From contig NZ_CABMQJ010000004.1 of NCBI RefSeq assembly GCF_902388705.1, positions 84,589 through 148,588 of the forward strand: a stretch of DNA of 64,000 nt, read 5' to 3'. The notes beneath the pieces are model-generated. The model was not told the origin of the DNA. It worked only from the letters and a program-made list of their open reading frames with translations, and searched no databases. The DNA is from an uncultured Alistipes sp. (GTDB lineage: Bacteria > Bacteroidota > Bacteroidia > Bacteroidales > Rikenellaceae). A program made the translations under genes and the position numbers. Below, piece after piece: positions 17,538 through 25,533 of this stretch (position 1 is the first letter of the stretch; every line of letters starts with the position of its first letter).

Positions 17538-18971
17538 ATGAAACGCCAGCTATTATTTCTGTCAGTTGTCATGCTTGCTGCATGCGGCCGGACATTCGAG
17601 CAGCGCACGTCCAAATATGCCGAGGTGGGGCCCGTGAGCGACAACCGCGCCGCGGTGCTCGACATCAACGAAGGCGTGGGCCGCTGGGGGTATGTCGACG
17701 GTGCGGGACGGCTTGCCGTCGAGTGCCGCTATGCCGGCGCCGGGAAATTCTCCGACGGCCTGGCTGCCGTGCAGGAGATCGAGGGGCTGTGGGGGTATAT
17801 CGACACCGCAGGCCGGACGGTCGTTGCGCCGCAGTATACCGTGGCCGGGGAATTCGACGGCGGCATGGCGTGGGTGCAGGCCGGCGGCGAACGCTGGGGC
17901 CGTATCGACAATACGGGAAAGGTCGTCATTCCTTGCCTCTATACCGAGATCGGCGAACCCGACCAGCGCGGCTGGATGCGTGTGCGGCGCGACGGCAAGT
18001 GGGGCTGCCTGCGCGAAACGGGCGAAGTCGCCGTACCGTGTGCCTACGACCGGATCGGCGAACCGAATGCCTACGGGTTGATTCCCGTGACGAACGAGGG
18101 CAAGCACGGCTTCCTCGACAGTGACGGACGCGAGGCCCTGCCTTGTTTCTTCAGCTATATCTCCGAGTTCAAGGACGGCTATGCCCGTACGAATTACGGG
18201 GGCAGCATGGCGCTGCGCGACGAACCCTACGGCGGGCAGTGGGGCCTTATCGACACGCTGGGGCGCGAAACCATCCCCTGCCGCTATTACGACCTCGCCG
18301 CTCCCGGCGAGGGGCTTGCGGCGTTCAGGCTCGAACAGTTCGGCAACTACGGCTATGTCGACGTGAAGGGCAACGTGGCCATATCGCCGCGCTTTGCGGT
18401 CGCCCGGCCTTTTTCGAACGGTGTGGCGGTGGTCAGCTACAACAATGTCAACTTCGGGCTGGTAGACCGCAACGGCTCTGAAATCAGCTCGTTCCGCTAT
18501 AAGCGCATCGGCAAGTTCAACGACGGCCTGGCGCCTTTCAACACCGACCTTTACGGCATGAATTTCCAGGGCATGGAACCCCGCTGCGGCTATATCGATA
18601 CCGAGGGGCGGGAAGTGCTTCCCGCCAAATGGGACGATGCCGCCGAGTTCAGCGAGATGCGGGCCGCCGTCATGCGCTTCGGCATCGATTCCGAGGATTT
18701 CTACGACGCCCGGTGGGGATATATCGCGACGAACGGCCAGCTGGTCGTGCCGTTCAAGTACCACGAGGCCTATCCGTTCAGCTGCGGCCTGGCCCGTGTT
18801 TTCGTCAAGGGACTCGGGTACGGCTACATCGACCGCAAGGGCGAGGAGGTCGTGCCCTGCAAATACCAGGAGGCGGAGGATTTCCATGATTTCAGGGCAC
18901 GGGTCAAGCAGTACGACCGGGTGCTGATAATCGACGACAAGGGCCGGATCGTAAACGACGAGGGTGCATGA
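17538..18971 (+). CDS. WG (KWG)-repeat lipoprotein
   Basis: A 477-residue secreted protein. The N-terminus is a lipoprotein signal with lipobox MLAAC (Cys about residue 16). The rest is a chain of about ten WG repeats of 35-50 residues, each built on WGYVDGAGRLAVECRY or WGYIDTAGRTVVAPQY with a following F-x-DGLA/VQ turn. WG repeats form beta-propeller-like surfaces; their ligand is unknown. No operon partner is close. The stop codon lies inside the 22-bp arm of the following hairpin. Confidence 0.9.
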   Translation: MKRQLLFLSVVMLAACGRTFEQRTSKYAEVGPVSDNRAAVLDINEGVGRWGYVDGAGRLAVECRYAGAGKFSDGLAAVQEIEGLWGYIDTAGRTVVAPQYTVAGEFDGGMAWVQAGGERWGRIDNTGKVVIPCLYTEIGEPDQRGWMRVRRDGKWGCLRETGEVAVPCAYDRIGEPNAYGLIPVTNEGKHGFLDSDGREALPCFFSYISEFKDGYARTNYGGSMALRDEPYGGQWGLIDTLGRETIPCRYYDLAAPGEGLAAFRLEQFGNYGYVDVKGNVAISPRFAVARPFSNGVAVVSYNNVNFGLVDRNGSEISSFRYKRIGKFNDGLAPFNTDLYGMNFQGMEPRCGYIDTEGREVLPAKWDDAAEFSEMRAAVMRFGIDSEDFYDARWGYIATNGQLVVPFKYHEAYPFSCGLARVFVKGLGYGYIDRKGEEVVPCKYQEAEDFHDFRARVKQYDRVLIIDDKGRIVNDEGA

Positions 18972-19009
18972 AAAACGGAGGCCGAATGCCTCCGTTTTTC
19001 ATGCACCCT
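18961..19009. terminator. Very long hairpin terminator overlapping the WG gene stop codon
   Basis: A perfect 22-bp stem (18961-18982 with 18988-19009) and a 5-base loop. Its core, CGGAGGC/GCCTCCG with AAAAA on the left and TTTTT on the right, is a bidirectional terminator for the two convergent genes. The left arm includes the last codons and stop of the WG gene. Confidence 0.88.
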
Positions 19010-19264
19010 GCATCTTTCGCATCTCCCCGGTTTCGGCGTTTGCGCCGCTTCCGCTCTGCCGGTCGTATCTTCGGTGCTTCCCGTCCCTTGCCGCTCCCGT
19101 CCCTTGCCGCTCCCGTTCCGGCCGGTTCCGTTTTCCGCTTTTCCTGTCTTCGTTGTTTTCCGGCTTTTGCTGCTCCCGTTTCTGCTGTTTGCATTTTCGG
19201 TGGTTTCCTGTGTTTGGCGGTACCGTTTTTTCGACGGTTGCGTCCGCTTCCTCTGTGGGGACGC
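19010..19264. repeat. Pyrimidine-rich spacer with short tandem repeats
   Basis: No gene. The top strand is C+T rich. A 16-bp unit CCCGTCCCTTGCCGCT is repeated exactly at 19080-19095 and 19096-19111, followed by a partial third copy. TTCCGTTTTCCGC-type words fill the rest. Confidence 0.7.
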
Positions 19265-21148
19265 CTATTTGAATCCCACGATTTCGGGGCGTGTCGGGCG
19301 GTAGCGGTACTGTTCGATGCGGGTCGAGTTCGACAGCCGGAAATATTCGCTTTCGACAAGCCCCCGTTTGCCGAACGCGACTCCCAGGCGAATCTGCACC
19401 GTGTTGAATACCAGCCGTTCGTTCCGGAGGCGTATGCCCACACCGAACGAGGTGAAAAAATCGTTTTGGAAAATATTGGCCGAGTAGCCGATTAGCCCGA
19501 AGTCGGCGAAGCCGAAAAAGGCGATTCGGAACCCGAGGGGCTGGTAGGGCGTGAAGATGACCGTTTCCGTATTGAGGAGCATGCGGTTGGTGCCGGTGAC
19601 GTGCTCTTTGAGCGCCTGCAACCCGTTTTCCCGGGTGAAGCGTATCATCTCGTCGCTGCCGAAGCCGCGGTTCCATCCCTGTGTGTAGTTGAAAGCCAGG
19701 AACTGGCGGATGCGGCTGCGCCGCAGCAGGAAGAGGTTCGAGAACCATTTCAGGTCGACGTCCACGGCACTGTGGTTCCACTTGCCGTTGTCGAGGTCGA
19801 TGTAGCTTCCCAGCGTAATGCCGCCCATGATGTAGCCCAGGCCCCGGAATCCGCCGGTCTGGTAGGACATGCCGAGGTACATCTCGTCGTTGAACTCGCC
19901 CCACGAATAGCCGCTGACCAGCTCCGCCTTGTAGCCCGTTGCGAGGTACTCTTTCGTACCGAACCCGTAAATCATGTTCGCCGTGAAGAATTTCTCGCGG
20001 TAGAGGCCCGCTCCGAAGAGCATGGCGTCGTAGTCGTGCAGCGCCGGGTTGTAGGTGGGCGTAACGGCGGGGCGCCGGCTGAACCGGGCGTAGCTGTAGC
20101 GGCCCGTGAAATAGACGCTCGAGTTGATGGAACGGATGTAGCGCGAGCGTCCGCCCCATGCGTCGAGGTTGCGGACTTTCACCAACAGCGAGGTGTCGAG
20201 GTCTATCATGTAGCGTTTGGACTTGATGTCGCTGTACGTAAGACCGATTTCGTAGTCCGTCGGACGGATGAATTCCTTGCGCAGCCCGAGGTTGAGTTCC
20301 GAGTTGTAGAAATCGCGGCCGGCCGAGAAGTCCGCCGTATAGAAGGTTCCCAGAACATTGGGGATGGAGTATTCGACGATGTTGCCGCCGTAGGAGAAAT
20401 CCTTTCGGCTGAAGTTGGTCTTGAATTTCAGGGTGTTTCCCGTGCCGAAGATATTGGCGTCGGAGAGCCCGGCCATGGTGCGCCCCTGGCTGTGGATACC
20501 CGCATCGACGCTGATCGTCCAGCTGTCGCGCGTGCGGATGACGAGGTTTATGCGCGTGGTGTCGAGTGTATCGGGCACGATGACGAATTCGGTGTCGGAG
20601 ATGTAGGGGCGCGAACGCAGCAGTTGTTTGTTGCGTACGGCCAGCTGCGGATCGAACTTGTCGCCCGGTTTGAAGAGCAGGTCGCGGCGTACGACCCGTT
20701 CGCGGGTTAACATGTGCATCTTGTTACCCGAGCGTTCGAGCCAGTTGCCGTCTGTATCGAACGGCAACTGCCGCTCGATGGTGATTTCGCCCACGGTTTT
20801 GCCAGCGTAGGGCTCCATGAGGCGGCTTTCGTCCAATACGCGGCCGTTGAGGGTGGTGTCGAGGACAGGTTTTACGAAAAGCATTCTGTACAGCATGCGC
20901 GGTACGGCGCGCCGGTTGGTCTTGGACTGGATGCTGTCGTAGAGCCGTTGGTTGCGCTCCGAAGTCGCCGTATTCAGGCTGTCGGGCCTGAAGCCGTCGT
21001 GGGAGGATATGTTGGGCCCGTCGGGGGAATACCGTCCCGGGGAATGCTTGTCGGGATAATGCATGCCGGGGCCGACCGTTCGGGCGGAACAAACGTTCAT
21101 GGCGGCGAGGAGAATCAGCACGAGGAGTATACAGATCCGTCGAAACAT
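19265..21148 (-). CDS. BamA/TamA-like outer-membrane beta-barrel protein with POTRA-like domain
   Basis: A 627-residue outer-membrane protein. A signal peptide (MFRRICILLVLILLAAMNVCSA) is followed by a linker, a POTRA-like unit (VGEITIERQLPFDTDGN to INLVIRTRDSWTI, about residues 120-220), and a barrel of alternating aromatic strands ending in a terminal F-K. ATG 21148 is chosen over 21178 because the -7 box lies between them. The family inserts or exports envelope components; the exact substrate is unknown. It is a single-gene unit, convergent with the WG-repeat gene. Confidence 0.8.
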   Translation of the reverse strand: MFRRICILLVLILLAAMNVCSARTVGPGMHYPDKHSPGRYSPDGPNISSHDGFRPDSLNTATSERNQRLYDSIQSKTNRRAVPRMLYRMLFVKPVLDTTLNGRVLDESRLMEPYAGKTVGEITIERQLPFDTDGNWLERSGNKMHMLTRERVVRRDLLFKPGDKFDPQLAVRNKQLLRSRPYISDTEFVIVPDTLDTTRINLVIRTRDSWTISVDAGIHSQGRTMAGLSDANIFGTGNTLKFKTNFSRKDFSYGGNIVEYSIPNVLGTFYTADFSAGRDFYNSELNLGLRKEFIRPTDYEIGLTYSDIKSKRYMIDLDTSLLVKVRNLDAWGGRSRYIRSINSSVYFTGRYSYARFSRRPAVTPTYNPALHDYDAMLFGAGLYREKFFTANMIYGFGTKEYLATGYKAELVSGYSWGEFNDEMYLGMSYQTGGFRGLGYIMGGITLGSYIDLDNGKWNHSAVDVDLKWFSNLFLLRRSRIRQFLAFNYTQGWNRGFGSDEMIRFTRENGLQALKEHVTGTNRMLLNTETVIFTPYQPLGFRIAFFGFADFGLIGYSANIFQNDFFTSFGVGIRLRNERLVFNTVQIRLGVAFGKRGLVESEYFRLSNSTRIEQYRYRPTRPEIVGFK

Positions 21149-21153
21149 ATTCT

Positions 21154-21161
21154 CAAAGATA
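21154..21161 (-). promoter_or_regulatory. -7 box directing a near-leaderless transcript of the barrel gene
   Basis: On the minus strand TATCTTTG ends 5 bases before ATG 21148, the same geometry as upstream of the MurK-like gene. Transcription would start at or next to the start codon. Confidence 0.6.
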
Positions 21162-21206
21162 ACGTATTTTTTCGGCAAAACGTACGCTGCTGCGGCTGGA
21201 GACGCG

Positions 21207-21236
21207 AAAAAGACGACCCGCAGAGGTCGTCTTTTT
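21207..21236 (-). terminator. Terminator downstream of the DksA-like gene
   Basis: An 8-bp stem AGACGACC/GGTCGTCT, loop CGCAGA, with an A tract on the left (a T tract on the minus strand). It lies about 190 bases past the stop of the DksA-like gene and just upstream of the barrel promoter. Confidence 0.8.
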
Positions 21237-21419
21237 TACAAATTACACACATTGTGGAGGTTCTGCAGCCGTGTCGTGCGGAAATTTTTCGAGCCGCTGT
21301 GATGCATTTTCCCGGTTTCCGGGAGAGGCCGGCACCCGTAGGTTCCTCTGCCGGGGCTCTCCTGCTGCGTTTTTGCCATTTCGTTACGGCTTGCTGCGGA
21401 TCCCGCTGCTTCTGCGGCG

Positions 21420-21800
21420 CTATCTGCGACCCTCTTTGGCCTCGATGCACTCGGTGGCGTGCGGAACTTTCATCAGGCGCTCCTTGGGAATCAGCTTGCC
21501 TGTGGTTTTACAGATGCCGTAGGTTTTATTTTCGATACGCACGAGGGCCATTTCCAGGTTGCGTATGAACTTCATCTGATGGGCCGCCAAGCGTCCGCTC
21601 TCCTCTTTCGAAAGCGTTGCCGCACCCTCTTCGAGAACCTTGAACGTCGGGGACGTATCCTCCGTATCGTTGTCTGCCGTGTGGGTGATCGTGGCGCGCA
21701 GCAGCTCGTAGTCCGCGCGCGCGTTTTCCAGCTTTTTCAGGATAAGCTGCTTGAACTCCTCGAGTTCGGCGTCGCTATATCTGGTTCTTTCGTCTGCCAT
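21420..21800 (-). CDS. DksA/TraR-family protein with a half-lost zinc finger
   Basis: A 126-residue protein with an N-terminal coiled coil and the C-terminal TraR block YGICKTTGKLIPKERL...ATECIEA. DksA-type proteins bind the RNA polymerase secondary channel. The normal C-x2-C...C-x2-C finger keeps only Cys1 and Cys3; the second and fourth positions are Thr and Ala, so zinc binding as in E. coli is unlikely. It lies 170 bases downstream of ileS, an arrangement common in Bacteroidota. No -7 box matches exactly in that gap. Confidence 0.9.
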   Translation of the reverse strand: MADERTRYSDAELEEFKQLILKKLENARADYELLRATITHTADNDTEDTSPTFKVLEEGAATLSKEESGRLAAHQMKFIRNLEMALVRIENKTYGICKTTGKLIPKERLMKVPHATECIEAKEGRR

Positions 21801-21970
21801 AGTCGTCTTAATTGGTTTTATGTAAAATTAAATAATATTTCCGAGAATACCAAATTTTACATCGTTATATACAATATCGTCCGGACTGTGTCCGTGCGTC
21901 TTTCTCCACATGCTCCTCTCCACTGTTTCCGGCACTCCGGGACGGACTTTCCGCGGCAGGCGTAAGGGCG

Positions 21971-24900
21971 TCAGATGCGTGTTACGGCGATCCGCACCGG
22001 CTCGTCGTCGACTTCCGAGTCGACGACCACACCGCCTGCGGGCTGTGCCGCAGCCCTGACCTCCACGGCCAGCGTCTGCGATGCGATGTAACCTGCGTAT
22101 TTGGCGACGGCGTCGGCCACGAGCTCTTTCTGCTCGATTTCGACGCGGATTTTGTCCGTCACCTCGAATCCCGAATCCTTGCGGATATTCTGGATGCGGT
22201 TTATCAACTCGCGTGCCACACCCTCCGCGCGGAGCTCGTCCGTTACCGTAATGTCCAGCGCCACGGTAAGTTTGCCCTCCGATGCTACCAGCCAGCCCGG
22301 CATGTCCTCCGAGGTGATTTCGAAGTCTGCGGGAGTCACGGTGATTCGTTCGGCTCCGAGGTCGAGCACGGTTTCCGGCGCGGCTTCGATTTGGGCGATG
22401 CGCTCCTGCGAGAACTCCGCGGTCATGGCGGCGATTTGCTTCATGTATTTGCCGTAGCGCGGGCCCAGGGTCTTGAAGTTGGGCTTGATGCGCTTGGTGA
22501 TGATGCCCGTGGTCTTTTCGATCAGTTCGATTTCCTTGACGTTCACCTCGTTCAGGATGAGGTTCTTCACGGCCGCAATATGCGCGGCCGTGGCCGGGTC
22601 GAGTACCGGGATGAGTATCTTGGTGAGCGGCTGGCGCACCTTGATGGATACTTTGCGGCGCAGGGCCAGCACCATCGACGAAACGCGCTGTGCCAGCGAC
22701 ATCATCTCCTCCAGGCCGGCGTCGATTCGTTTTTCGTCGGCCTTCGGGAATGTCGAGAGGTGTACCGACTCGTCCGTATGGCGGCCGGTTACGGCGTTCA
22801 AATCGCGGAAGATGCGATCCGAGATGAACGGTGCGAACGGCGCCGAGAGCATCGACACGGTTTCCAGGCAGGTGTATAACGTCTGGTATGCCGCTAACTT
22901 GTCCTCGCTCATGCCGCCGCCCCAGAAACGTTTGCGGTTCAGGCGCACGTACCAGTTCGAGAGGTTTTCGCCCACGAACTCCTGGATGGCGCGTGCCGCG
23001 GGGGTCGGGTCGTACTCTTCGAGCGAGCGCGTTACGTCCTTGACCAGCGTATTGAGCAGCGAGATAATCCAGCGGTCGATTTCCGGCCGTTTCTCGACGG
23101 GAACTTCCGGCTCCTTGCCCGTGAACCCATCGACGTTGGCGTAGAGCGCGAAGAACGAATAGGTGTTGTAGAGCGTGCCGAAGAACTTGCGGCGCACTTC
23201 GTCCACGCCATCCTTGTCGAACTTGAGGTTGTCCCAGGGCTGCGAGTTGGAGATCATGTACCAGCGCGTGGCGTCGGCGCCGTAGGTCGCGAGCACTTCG
23301 AACGGATCGACGCCGTTGCCCAGTCGTTTCGACATTTTGTTGCCGTTCTTGTCGAGCACCAGCCCGTTCGAAATGATGTTCTTGAAAGCGACCGAGTCGA
23401 AGAGCATCGAAGCGATGGCGTGCAGCGTGAAGAACCAGCCGCGCGTCTGGTCGACGCCCTCGGCGATGAAGTCCGCCGGATAGACCGACTTGAAGTAGTC
23501 GCCGCCGTTCTCGAACGGATAGTGCAGCTGCGCATAGGGCATGGCGCCCGAGTCGAACCACACGTCGATCAGGTCGCTCTCGCGCTTCATCGGCTCGCCT
23601 TTCGACGATACGAGTACGATTTTGTCCACATAGGGGCGGTGCAGGTCGATGTTCCCGGTCGAATAGTTTTCTTTCGACATGTCGCCCACCTTGAAGTTCT
23701 TGTAGGGGTTTTCCTGCATGAAGCCCGCGGCGATCGATTTCTCGATTTCCGCCATCAGCTCTTCGATGGAACCGATGCACTTCACTTCCGAGTAATCCTC
23801 CGTGGCCCATACCGGCAGGGGCGTTCCCCAGAAGCGCGAACGCGAAAGGTTCCAGTCCACCAGCCCCTCGAGCCACTTGCCGAAGCGGCCCGATCCGGTC
23901 GATTCGGGTTTCCAGCGGATTGTCCGGTTCAGTTCGATCATCCGCTCGCGCAGCGCCGTGGTGCGGATGAACCACGAGTCGAGCGGGTAGTAGAGCACCG
24001 GCTTGTCGGTACGCCAGCAGTGGGGGTAGGAGTGGGTGTGCTTTTCAATCTTGAAAGCCTTGTTTTCGGCCTTGAGCATCACCGCGATGTCGATGTCGAG
24101 CGTTGTTTCGGCGTCGCAGGCGATATTCGGGTCGTAGGCGTTCTTGACGTAGCGGCCTGCGTACTCCTTGTATTTTTCGATGTCGATGTTGTTCTTTACG
24201 AATTCCGGATCGAGTTCCTCCACGAGGAAGAACTTGCCCTGTTTGTCGACCATCGGCTGGTTCTTGCCGGCCTTGTCGACCATGAACAGCGGTGCGATGC
24301 CCGCAGCGCGTCCCACGCGGTCGTCGTCGGCGCCGAACGTCGGGGCGATGTGCACGATACCCGTACCGTCGGAGGTGGTCACGTAGTCGCCGATGATGAC
24401 GCGGAACGCATCGCCCATCGGTTTGACCCACGGGATTAGCTGCTCGTAGCGGATGCCCTCCAGTTCGGGGCCTTTCCAGCTTTCGCCCGTCAATTCGTAC
24501 GTGCCCTCCATTTTCTTGGTGAAGTAGGCGGGTACGAGGTCGCGTGCGAGGATGACCGTCTGCGGCTGGTCGGTGTAGGGGTTGCGGCACTTGACCTTCA
24601 CGTATTCGATCGAGGGGCCTACGGCCAGCGCCGTGTTCGACGGCAGCGTCCACGGCGTTGTCGTCCATGCCAGGAAGTAGAGCGTTCCCTCGACGTCGCC
24701 GAAGAGCTTCTCGCTCTTTTCGTCGCGCACGACCTTGAACTGCGCCGTGCAGGTCGTGTCTTTCACGTCGCGGTAGCAGCCCGGCTGGTTCAGTTCGTGG
24801 GTCGAGAGGCCGGTGCCCGCCGCCGGCGAGTAGGGCTGGATGGTGTAGCCCTTATAGAGCAGCCCCTTGTCGAAAAGCTGTTTGAGCAGCCACCACAGGG

Positions 24901-25372
24901 TTTCGATATACTTGTTGTCGTAGGTGATGTACGGGTCGTCCATGTTGACCCAGTAGCCCATCTTGCGCGTCAGGTCTTCCCACGCGCCGGTGAATTCCAT
25001 GACGGCTTCGCGGCAGGTGCGGTTGTACTCTTCGATTGAAATCGTCTTGCCGATGTCCTCTTTGGTGATGCCGAGTTTCTTCTCTACGCCCAGCTCCACG
25101 GGAAGTCCGTGCGTGTCCCAACCGGCTTTGCGGTGTACGAGATACCCCTGCTGCGTCTTGTAGCGGCAGAATACGTCCTTGATCGTACGGGCCATGACGT
25201 GGTGGATTCCCGGCATGCCGTTGGCCGACGGGGGCCCTTCGTAGAACACGAACGCGGGATGTCCCTCACGCGTGGTGATGCTTTTGTGGAATGTGTCGTT
25301 GGTGTCCCACTCGCCGAGCACGTCGGCAGCCGTTTGCGCCAGGTCGAGGCCTTTATACTCTTTGAATTTCAT
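21971..25372 (-). CDS. ileS: Isoleucyl-tRNA synthetase, type 2 (eukaryote-like)
   Basis: An 1133-residue class I synthetase, longer than the 938-residue E. coli type. The HIGH motif reads GPPSANGMPGIHH (about residues 44-56) and the KMSKS motif reads NKMSKRLGNG (about 680), both in the form of IleRS2, the clade shared with eukaryotes and known to be poorly sensitive to mupirocin. The editing domain and C-terminal tRNA-binding region are complete. It has an 82-base leader from a clear -7 box. Confidence 0.98.
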   Translation of the reverse strand: MKFKEYKGLDLAQTAADVLGEWDTNDTFHKSITTREGHPAFVFYEGPPSANGMPGIHHVMARTIKDVFCRYKTQQGYLVHRKAGWDTHGLPVELGVEKKLGITKEDIGKTISIEEYNRTCREAVMEFTGAWEDLTRKMGYWVNMDDPYITYDNKYIETLWWLLKQLFDKGLLYKGYTIQPYSPAAGTGLSTHELNQPGCYRDVKDTTCTAQFKVVRDEKSEKLFGDVEGTLYFLAWTTTPWTLPSNTALAVGPSIEYVKVKCRNPYTDQPQTVILARDLVPAYFTKKMEGTYELTGESWKGPELEGIRYEQLIPWVKPMGDAFRVIIGDYVTTSDGTGIVHIAPTFGADDDRVGRAAGIAPLFMVDKAGKNQPMVDKQGKFFLVEELDPEFVKNNIDIEKYKEYAGRYVKNAYDPNIACDAETTLDIDIAVMLKAENKAFKIEKHTHSYPHCWRTDKPVLYYPLDSWFIRTTALRERMIELNRTIRWKPESTGSGRFGKWLEGLVDWNLSRSRFWGTPLPVWATEDYSEVKCIGSIEELMAEIEKSIAAGFMQENPYKNFKVGDMSKENYSTGNIDLHRPYVDKIVLVSSKGEPMKRESDLIDVWFDSGAMPYAQLHYPFENGGDYFKSVYPADFIAEGVDQTRGWFFTLHAIASMLFDSVAFKNIISNGLVLDKNGNKMSKRLGNGVDPFEVLATYGADATRWYMISNSQPWDNLKFDKDGVDEVRRKFFGTLYNTYSFFALYANVDGFTGKEPEVPVEKRPEIDRWIISLLNTLVKDVTRSLEEYDPTPAARAIQEFVGENLSNWYVRLNRKRFWGGGMSEDKLAAYQTLYTCLETVSMLSAPFAPFISDRIFRDLNAVTGRHTDESVHLSTFPKADEKRIDAGLEEMMSLAQRVSSMVLALRRKVSIKVRQPLTKILIPVLDPATAAHIAAVKNLILNEVNVKEIELIEKTTGIITKRIKPNFKTLGPRYGKYMKQIAAMTAEFSQERIAQIEAAPETVLDLGAERITVTPADFEITSEDMPGWLVASEGKLTVALDITVTDELRAEGVARELINRIQNIRKDSGFEVTDKIRVEIEQKELVADAVAKYAGYIASQTLAVEVRAAAQPAGGVVVDSEVDDEPVRIAVTRI

Positions 25373-25459
25373 GGTATTGTGTATATTTTATTCGTTCGGG
25401 TTATGCGTCGGCACAGAGGCCTGAAATGCCGGAAAGGCCACGCGTTTTCCGACAAGCAG

Positions 25460-25467
25460 CAAAGATA
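25460..25467 (-). promoter_or_regulatory. -7 box of ileS
   Basis: TATCTTTG on the minus strand, with the predicted start near 25454. Confidence 0.65.
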
Positions 25468-25533
25468 TAAAAAAGATTTGAAAAGCGCGCAAAATTCGTC
25501 TGTTCCGTTTATTGTGCGCCGAACGGACGCGCG

